Positions 58,802 through 64,000 of a stretch of 64,000 nt of DNA are shown here, piece by piece (the stretch's first letter is position 1; each line of letters opens with the position of its first letter). The translations under genes were made by a program, and so were the position numbers. Source of the DNA: DATEAV01 sp964575425 (GTDB taxonomy: Bacteria; Chloroflexota; Anaerolineae; Anaerolineales; E44-bin32); the NCBI GenBank assembly GCA_964575425.1, contig CAZNRD010000005.1, positions 49,628 through 113,627 on the forward strand, given 5' to 3'. The notes beneath the pieces were generated by a model, which had not been told where the DNA came from, searched no databases, and was given only the letters and a program-made list of their open reading frames with translations.

Positions 58802-58873
58802 TGTCTCTCCGGGCTCTTCGAATGTGCCTAACACTTCTCCGCCTGGCAGCTCTCGTATAGACTCGTATCGGAC
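58802..58873. promoter_or_regulatory. divergent promoter region with CTCGTAT direct repeats
   Basis: This 72-base gap lies between the leftward methyltransferase (if it starts at 58801) and the rightward WecG-like gene. CTCGTAT occurs at 58852-58858 and again at 58862-58868, ten bases apart, which is about one helical turn, as expected of an operator. TATAGA overlaps the first repeat. Specific promoter hexamers are weak. Confidence 0.3.
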
Positions 58874-59719
58874 ATGCACCCCGATCGATATCGCATCATG
58901 CCGGAGTCCTCCGAGGTGTCTGCTGGGCCAGACTGCCGCAAGGATAGCCTACCTCGTGTTGACCTGTTTGGGATGGCAGTCGCCCAGCTTTCCCAACAAG
59001 GTCTTCTGGATTACTTCCACACCTCCCTTCGCGAGGGTCGCGGCCAGCCATCTGCCACCAGGCTGATTGCCTACGCAAACGCCCACAGCTGCAACCTGCT
59101 CCGACGCGATGCTGCCTTTTGCCAGGCCATGCAACAGGTCGACCTGATCTACACCGACGGCAACGGTCCGCGCCTGGCGGCCTGGCTGAGCGGACAGCGG
59201 CTCCCTCAGCGCATGACCAGCGCTGACTGGTATCCCGACCTGTGTCGGCTGTGCCAGGACCAAGGATACTCTATGTACCTGTTGGGTGCCGCGCCCGGTG
59301 TTGCTGCCCTCGCCGCGTGCCGGCTGAAGGAGCAGTATCCCGGCCTTGTGATCGCTGGCACGCAGCACGGCTACTTCAAGTCCGAGGAGGAACGGGAGGT
59401 CATTCGCCATATACGGGAGGTTCGCCCAGACCTGCTCGTACTTGGCATGGGCAGCCCGCGCCAGGAGATCTGGATGGTGCACCATCGTGTCGTCCTCGAG
59501 GTGTCGGTGGTCTGGGCCGCCGGAGGATGGATCGACCTGGTCGCAGGAACCAAGCCCCGACCACCGCTCTGGATGCGCCGCCTTGGGCTGGAGTGGTTGG
59601 GGCGGTTGCTGATCGAGCCACGCCGCTTAGCGGCCCGTTACCTGTTTGGTATCCCTTCCTTCCTCTGGCACTCGGCCTGTTTTGCCGCTCGCCGCCGTCT
59701 GGAGTGGAGGCGCCGATAG
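58874..59719 (+). CDS. WecG/TagA/CpsF family (GT26) glycosyltransferase
   Basis: A 281-residue enzyme. It has Ala-Asn-Ala-His-Ser-Cys-Asn, Asp-Gly-Asn-Gly-Pro-Arg-Leu-Ala, Arg-Met-Thr-Ser-Ala-Asp, Leu-Leu-Gly-Ala-Ala-Pro-Gly-Val-Ala, His-Gly-Tyr-Phe, Val-Leu-Gly-Met-Gly-Ser-Pro-Arg-Gln-Glu and Trp-Ala-Ala-Gly-Gly-Trp-Ile-Asp. This set is typical of the GT26 family that transfers ManNAcA or ManNAc to lipid-linked GlcNAc. The family normally has VGxGxPxQE; here it is LGMGSPRQE. ATG 58874 or 58898 may be the start. It converges with the dehydrogenase gene and overlaps its 3' end by 93 bases. It could act after the WecA-type enzyme. Confidence 0.87.
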   Translation: MHPDRYRIMPESSEVSAGPDCRKDSLPRVDLFGMAVAQLSQQGLLDYFHTSLREGRGQPSATRLIAYANAHSCNLLRRDAAFCQAMQQVDLIYTDGNGPRLAAWLSGQRLPQRMTSADWYPDLCRLCQDQGYSMYLLGAAPGVAALAACRLKEQYPGLVIAGTQHGYFKSEEEREVIRHIREVRPDLLVLGMGSPRQEIWMVHHRVVLEVSVVWAAGGWIDLVAGTKPRPPLWMRRLGLEWLGRLLIEPRRLAARYLFGIPSFLWHSACFAARRRLEWRRR

Positions 59720-60925
59720 GCCTGCCGTCATCTTGCGCCGGAAATAGGGGCGGGAGACAGCCCGCACCAGCGCTCTTGGCACCAGGCCGCGGCGGTGCAG
59801 CCTAAGGCCCAGGCTCATCAAGATGCCTGGCAGGGTTGGGCTGCCGGGTCTGGAATCTCGAATGCGCCGCTGCTCAACCAGAGCCTCGGCCGCCATCCGT
59901 AGCGGGATGCCGTCCCTTTGCCAGGCCTCCAGTAGATATCGCGTGGAGTTCCGGAAACTCTCTTGAACGAAGGACTCTATCTCCGCTGGCCGGAATCCTG
60001 CGTAGCTCATTGCGGTTCCCAGCACTCCTCCTGCGTTGGCCACGAAGTCCGGAATCAATAGGATGCCCTTGCGGCTGAGGACCTCTTCCGCCGCCGGTGT
60101 CCAGGGGTTGTTGGCTCCGGGGCAAAGCACCCGCGCGCTCACGTCTTCAGCATTGCCTTCGTGGATTGCATGGACGCCGGCACACGGGCAAAGAACCTCG
60201 ACCGGAAGTGCATGCACCGCTTCACGGTCGATGCGGGTGCCGCACGGCGCTCGCTCGACGACCGAGCTTCCCCACCGCTTCGCCGCCTCCACCAGTGATG
60301 GGACATCCAGTCCACGCGGATCGTGGAGCGCCCCACGGGAGGTGGAGATTGCAACTACCAGTGCTCCGGCTTTGTGCATCCGTTCCGCCAGCGCGCTGCC
60401 CACCGCGCCGAAACCCTGAATCGCCACTGGGGCTCTCTTCAGGGAACGGCCGAGCGCCTCGGTCGACGCGGCGGCGCAGGCGAACACAGAATGCGCTGTG
60501 AATGTGCCCGAGGGGACTGCCGGCAGTCGTCGTCTTTCGAGGCGAATGCCCGCCTCCACCAGCATGGACCGGATGTCCTCGAGGTCCGTGCCCATATCGC
60601 CCGCCGGCACGAAGATCTCGCGCTCCAATAGTGGGCGCAGGCCGCGGCCGAAGCGCGCCAGCCCGCGGCGCTTTTCTTCGCGCGGTGCCTCGGGGTCCCC
60701 GATCACGCCGGCTTTTGCTCCGCCAAAGGGCAGGCCGAGCAACCCGTACTTCAGGGTCATCGTTCGAGCGAGCAGGCGCAGCTCCTCCTCGGTGATGTCC
60801 CGGTGCATGCGCACACCGCCGTGTGAGCGCCCGTTCACGAAGCTGTCCACGACCAGGTGGCCGATCACTTCGCCCCCGTCGCGGACTGCGCAGGCGAGTT
60901 CGGGCGCTGAACACCAGTGTTTCAT
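59627..60925 (-). CDS. Glu/Leu/Phe/Val dehydrogenase family protein
   Basis: A 432-residue amino-acid dehydrogenase. It has Arg-Ser-His-Gly-Gly-Val-Arg, the Lys-bearing Leu-Pro-Phe-Gly-Gly-Ala-Lys-Ala-Gly motif (the catalytic-lysine region; the family more often has Gly-Gly after the Lys), Val-Pro-Ala-Gly-Asp-Met-Gly-Thr, the NAD-binding Gln-Gly-Phe-Gly-Ala-Val-Gly and Pro-Gly-Ala-Asn-Asn-Pro near the C-terminal half. It interconverts an amino acid and its 2-oxo acid with NAD(P). The start at ATG 60925 is the best before the conserved region; upstream codons read to 61084. Its last 30 residues overlap the convergent WecG-like gene. Why it lies here is unclear; it may be unrelated to glycan synthesis. 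Confidence 0.82.
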   Translation of the reverse strand: MKHWCSAPELACAVRDGGEVIGHLVVDSFVNGRSHGGVRMHRDITEEELRLLARTMTLKYGLLGLPFGGAKAGVIGDPEAPREEKRRGLARFGRGLRPLLEREIFVPAGDMGTDLEDIRSMLVEAGIRLERRRLPAVPSGTFTAHSVFACAAASTEALGRSLKRAPVAIQGFGAVGSALAERMHKAGALVVAISTSRGALHDPRGLDVPSLVEAAKRWGSSVVERAPCGTRIDREAVHALPVEVLCPCAGVHAIHEGNAEDVSARVLCPGANNPWTPAAEEVLSRKGILLIPDFVANAGGVLGTAMSYAGFRPAEIESFVQESFRNSTRYLLEAWQRDGIPLRMAAEALVEQRRIRDSRPGSPTLPGILMSLGLRLHRRGLVPRALVRAVSRPYFRRKMTAGLSAPPLQTAASGKTGRVPEEGRDTKQVTGR

Positions 60926-61267
60926 CGTCTTGAGGACCCCGTATCTTGCTGCGACTGTCAGCCTGTGCCGCCTCTGGCCACCACACCACCCACCAGCGCC
61001 GCCGTTCTCGATGAATGGCACGAGAAGGTCTCGTACTGATTCTCCTCCCGCACTGCATGTGCAGCTGCAGTGCGGGAGGCCCATGGCCTAGTATACCGGT
61101 TCGGTAGGAAACGGGGAGGTCAGAGGCGGTGCTCGGCCTCTGCTGGTTGAATCCGGCCGCCTCCGACGCAAGCCTTCCCGGGATTCCTCTGCCAGGGGCC
61201 CGCCCCTCAGGCAGGCTTGAGGCTCCAGCCCGGCACCGCGCTGTCGGAGCGCAAGAGGCGAGAACCC

Positions 61268-62497
61268 TTGACCATCGATCCATACACCATCTTCGTCGCC
61301 ATCGCTGTTGCCCTGGCCACCCTGCTCGTCGGTCTGCGCCGTCCTTTCCTCGCCCTCAGCGCGCTGGTGGTGCTGCTGTCCTTTCGGGACTTCAGCCAGC
61401 GCTGGCTCAACGCCCACACCAACCTCCCCTGGCAGGTCGTCAACGCCATCTCTCGCTGGTGGTTTGTCGTCATCCTGGTCCTGGGACTGCTGGCCGCCCT
61501 CCGCCTGCTTAGGGTCTGGTGGGCCGCCCGGCGCGTCCCCAGGCCGGGCGCGGTCGACATCCTGCTCGGCCTGGTCCTGGTTGTCAGTGGACTGGCTGCG
61601 ATCCTTTCCCCCAACCTGCGCGCCGGCTTCACTTCGCTGCGTGGCTACTTGCAGCCCCTGGTCGTGTTCCTCGTGGCGCGCGTCTTCCTCCCCACGCGCG
61701 GGGAGCTGCGGGCTCTGCTCGCCCTGTGGCTTGCCGCTGGCGCCGTCGTCGGCGCCTTCGCCCTCGTTCAGGCCTTCGCCTGGAACGCCGACATCTACCG
61801 CGCCGAGGGCTACGTCCGTCAGGACGGCCAGCTGGTGGTGCCACAAGTCGGCATCGGTGACCGGTCCTACCTCCGACCGGCGTCAACGGTCAGCGGACCC
61901 AACGAGCTCGGCCTCGATATGGTCATCCTGTTCCTGCTGGCCATTCAGGCGGCTGCCGTTGTCCGCCCCGGGGTTCGCCTGCTCCCGGCCAGCCTGGCCG
62001 TGCTCTTCGTGGCGGGCCTGGCAGTCTCCTACTCCCGCTCGGCCTTCCTGGGAATGCTGGCCGCGTTGGCATGCGCTGGTGCATTCCCGTTCCTGAAACG
62101 GCATCGAGGAGAGGGGCCACCACCGCGTTCGGGCCAAGGCTACCGGCGCTGGCCACTCTATGCACTCGGGATGACACTGCCCGTGCTGCTTCTGCTGTGG
62201 ATGACGGGGTTCCTGCGCTTGATCTGGGAGACCGTCACTACTCTTACTCAGCAATATCACTACCTGGACAGCGTCGAGGCAATCCGGTTCCTGGTGAGCA
62301 ACCCTGCCGGCGTGGGCATGGGATTGGTGGAACCCAAGGGTGCCATGGAACTCCTGGCCGTCGAAGGAGCCTTCCACGTCGAGGGCTCGATCTTCCAAAT
62401 CGCGGTGGAGATGGGGGGTCTGGGGACTGGCGGCCTGGCTGGGGTTGTGGGGCGTTTCCCTTGTCCTCACGGTCCGCCAGGGATGGTGGAACGATGA
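61268..62497 (+). CDS. O-antigen ligase-like protein, frameshifted near 3' end
   Basis: A membrane protein of the O-antigen ligase family: about nine helices, a long external loop with Arg-Ser-Ala-Phe-Leu-Gly, Asn-Glu-Leu-Gly-Leu-Asp, and a later Glu-Ala-Ile-Arg-Phe-Leu-Val-Ser-Asn-Pro-Ala-Gly-Val-Gly-Met-Gly segment. The frame ends at 62497 with a tail that does not look like membrane protein. The correct tail continues in the next frame (see 62418-62687); an extra G in the run of six G at 62413-62418 explains the shift. Both TTG 61217 and TTG 61268 are possible starts; neither has a strong site. It follows the divergent dehydrogenase by a 342-base gap in total that includes a TATACC-like motif. 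Confidence 0.75.
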   Translation: MTIDPYTIFVAIAVALATLLVGLRRPFLALSALVVLLSFRDFSQRWLNAHTNLPWQVVNAISRWWFVVILVLGLLAALRLLRVWWAARRVPRPGAVDILLGLVLVVSGLAAILSPNLRAGFTSLRGYLQPLVVFLVARVFLPTRGELRALLALWLAAGAVVGAFALVQAFAWNADIYRAEGYVRQDGQLVVPQVGIGDRSYLRPASTVSGPNELGLDMVILFLLAIQAAAVVRPGVRLLPASLAVLFVAGLAVSYSRSAFLGMLAALACAGAFPFLKRHRGEGPPPRSGQGYRRWPLYALGMTLPVLLLLWMTGFLRLIWETVTTLTQQYHYLDSVEAIRFLVSNPAGVGMGLVEPKGAMELLAVEGAFHVEGSIFQIAVEMGGLGTGGLAGVVGRFPCPHGPPGMVER

Positions 62498-62687
62498 GCC
62501 CCTTGTGGGAGCCTTCGCCCGCACGGCCGTCGGCGGCTGGGTCGCCGCGCTGGTGGCTTTCCTGTTCCTGCCTTTGATGCAGAGCGTGACCTTGATGGTC
62601 TGGCTCTGGTTCCTGTTGGGCCTGGGAGTGGAGTCCGGGCGAGTTTCTCGCTCCTGGCAGCACGCCATAGCGCCGATGAAGACCTGA
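62418..62687 (+). pseudogene. displaced 3' part of the O-antigen ligase-like gene
   Basis: In the frame offset by one base, the reading continues smoothly from the G-run: Val-Trp-Gly-Leu-Ala-Ala-Trp-Leu-Gly-Leu-Trp-Gly-Val-Ser and then two membrane helices, Val-Ala-Ala-Leu-Val-Ala-Phe-Leu-Phe and Leu-Met-Val-Trp-Leu-Trp-Phe-Leu, ending at a natural-looking C-terminus. The change at 62413-62418 could be a real mutation or a sequencing or assembly error in a homopolymer. Confidence 0.7.
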
Positions 62688-62696
62688 GGCCACAAC

Positions 62697-64000
62697 ATGC
62701 CTGGTGCTCGAGTGCGCGATAGCTGCCAGACCCTGATCATCGGTGCCGGGATCACCGGGCTCACGATCGCCCGCGAGCTCGTCGCCCGAGGACAGTCCGA
62801 CATCCTCATCCTGGACAAAGAACCCGTCCTGGGCGCGCACGCCAGCGGGCGCAACAGCGGTGTCCTGCACGCGGGCATCTACTACGTCGCCGACAGCCTC
62901 AAGGCGCGCTTCTGCGTCGAAGGCAACCGCCTTATGAAGGCCTACTGCCGCGAAAGGGGCCTCACCCTGCGGGAGAGCGGCAAGGTCATCGTGGCGCGTT
63001 CGCCTGAGGAAGCTGACGGGCTGCGCGAACTCAAACGCCGGGCGGATGCCAGCGGCACCCGCGCCGAACTGATCGACGACAAAGACTTGGCCGCCCTCGA
63101 ACCATTCGCAGCCACCTGTGGCCTGGCCCTGCACTCGCCCGAGACGGCCGTGGTTCGCCCGCACGAAATCCTCGCCGCCCTGGCCGAGGACCTTGTCGCC
63201 ACAGGCAAGGTCGACCTGCGCCTCGGTGCTGCTTTCCTGGCACCGGGAGGAAAAGGGGTCGCCCGCACCTCCGCCGACGTGATCCGCTACCGCCGATTGA
63301 TCAACGCCGCCGGCGCCCACGCCGACCGAATCGCCCATCAACACGGACTCGGCCGCGACTACAGGATCCTTCCTTTCAAAGGAGCCTATCGCAAACTGGC
63401 GACGGCAGCGACCCACTTGGTGCGGGGCAACATCTACCAGGTCCCCGACCTGCGCAGCCCTTTCCTGGGCGTGCATTTCACCCGCAGCGCCGACGAGGAG
63501 GTGTACGTCGGGCCAACGGCTATCCCTGCGTTCGGCAGGGAGCACTACGGCTTCCTGAAAGGGCTCAGCCGGGAGGCGCTGCCAATCCTGTGGCGGGATG
63601 CAGTCCTGCTCTTTGCCGATCCCGGCTTTCGCTCGGCCGCGATGGCCGCGCCGCGCTGGATGGTCAAGGCCCTGGTGTATGCCGATGCTCGCCGGCTTGT
63701 GCCAGACCTGCGCCCGCAAGACCTGGCGCCGGCCCACAAGGTTGGCATTCGCGCCCAACTCGTCCACTGGCCGACGAAGCGCCTGGTGTCGGACTTCGTG
63801 GTCCTCCAGGGCGAGGTTTCGCTGCACGTCCTCAACGCGGTCTCGCCGGCCTTCACTTCCTCCATGGCCTTCGCCCGGCACCTTGTTTCCCTGCTCTTGA
63901 GCGTGTCAATGAATTGCAGGCGCTGTGCATTCCACACGCCGGTCCGGGCGAGGGTTCTTTCCGTCCTTAACCCCCTTTGGATAAGGCCCAGCCAAGGGGT
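62697..64000 (+). CDS. lhgO: L-2-hydroxyglutarate oxidase family protein (LhgO-like), reaching window end
   Basis: An FAD-dependent oxidoreductase. It has the dinucleotide motif IIGAGITGLTIARELV near residue 14, Asp-Lys-Glu-Pro at the end of strand 2, His-Ala-Ser-Gly-Arg-Asn-Ser-Gly-Val-Leu-His-Ala-Gly-Ile-Tyr-Tyr (the family signature), and near the end His-Val-Leu-Asn-Ala-Val-Ser-Pro-Ala-Phe-Thr-Ser-Ser. LhgO oxidises L-2-hydroxyglutarate and passes electrons to the membrane quinone pool. ATG 62697 has GAGG 7 bases upstream. In this frame no stop occurs before the window end, but the tail after about 63890 looks unnatural. With a one-base change near 63896 the reading would end at a TAA at 63968-63970, just before a hairpin. 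Confidence 0.82.
   Translation, partial: MPGARVRDSCQTLIIGAGITGLTIARELVARGQSDILILDKEPVLGAHASGRNSGVLHAGIYYVADSLKARFCVEGNRLMKAYCRERGLTLRESGKVIVARSPEEADGLRELKRRADASGTRAELIDDKDLAALEPFAATCGLALHSPETAVVRPHEILAALAEDLVATGKVDLRLGAAFLAPGGKGVARTSADVIRYRRLINAAGAHADRIAHQHGLGRDYRILPFKGAYRKLATAATHLVRGNIYQVPDLRSPFLGVHFTRSADEEVYVGPTAIPAFGREHYGFLKGLSREALPILWRDAVLLFADPGFRSAAMAAPRWMVKALVYADARRLVPDLRPQDLAPAHKVGIRAQLVHWPTKRLVSDFVVLQGEVSLHVLNAVSPAFTSSMAFARHLVSLLLSVSMNCRRCAFHTPVRARVLSVLNPLWIRPSQG
63971..63999 (+). terminator. inverted repeat at right window edge, possible terminator
   Basis: CCCCTTTGG and CCAAGGGG form an imperfect stem around GATAAGGCCCAG, immediately after the out-of-frame TAA at 63968-63970. The window ends before any T-run could be checked. 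Its position favours that TAA as the true end of the LhgO-like gene. Confidence 0.35.

Noticed and set aside
62244..63881. 545-codon frame on the minus strand
   Set aside because: Antisense to the LhgO-like gene, whose FAD motifs are unmistakable; composition is shadow-like.
1..64000. CRISPR arrays, tRNA or rRNA genes, insertion sequences, prophage genes
   Set aside because: None was seen: no regularly spaced repeats, no cloverleaf-like segments, no transposase or integrase motifs. Short divergent RNAs cannot be excluded by eye.

Overview
This is a high-GC bacterial window (I estimate 60-65% G+C) with short intergenic gaps, many GTG and TTG starts, and Shine-Dalgarno motifs ahead of many genes. 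It is almost entirely one surface-glycan biosynthesis region. No rRNA, tRNA, insertion sequence or CRISPR array was seen. Nothing here fixes the taxon. The gene style (nonulosonic acid genes, dozens of glycosyltransferases, large GT-C membrane proteins) would fit a Chloroflexota/Anaerolineae-like or similar environmental genome, but that is a guess.

Left edge (1-5 kb): a nonulosonic acid (sialic/legionaminic-type) module made of the end of a Gfo/Idh/MocA oxidoreductase, a lipid-flippase-like membrane protein, a PtmA-like SDR, a CMP-nonulosonate synthetase fused to a HAD phosphatase, and a NeuB-type synthase. From 5 to 16 kb there is a tightly coupled run of membrane GT-C proteins with a capsule-type and a GT2 glycosyltransferase. 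From 16 to 22 kb lie a second cytidylyltransferase, a three-gene module (77-residue membrane protein, two-domain methyltransferase, membrane-anchored AlkP-type hydrolase), a hydroxyacid dehydrogenase and a second SDR.

Middle (22-42 kb): more GT-C-like membrane proteins, four of them paralogues with a cysteine-rich C-terminus. Among them are a methyltransferase-GT2 fusion, a decayed copy of that fusion's 3' end, a GtrB/DPM-like GT2 and two GT4 enzymes. The GT2 enzymes of the polyprenol-phosphate type probably supply lipid-linked sugars to the GT-C proteins. A degenerate intergenic repeat occurs at 33.1 kb and 42.4 kb.

Right (42-64 kb): the assembly and export part of a Wzx/Wzy-like pathway. 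It has three O-antigen ligase/polymerase-like proteins (one frameshifted), a Wzz-like chain-length protein, a WecA/MraY-type and a WbaP-type initiating transferase, a WecG/TagA/CpsF transferase, a Wzx-type flippase, three GT2 enzymes, one GT4 enzyme, two methyltransferases, a DUF115/GT42-like protein that may transfer nonulosonic acid, and an N-terminally truncated GT39-like gene. The edge genes are a Glu/Leu/Phe/Val dehydrogenase and an L-2-hydroxyglutarate oxidase family protein.
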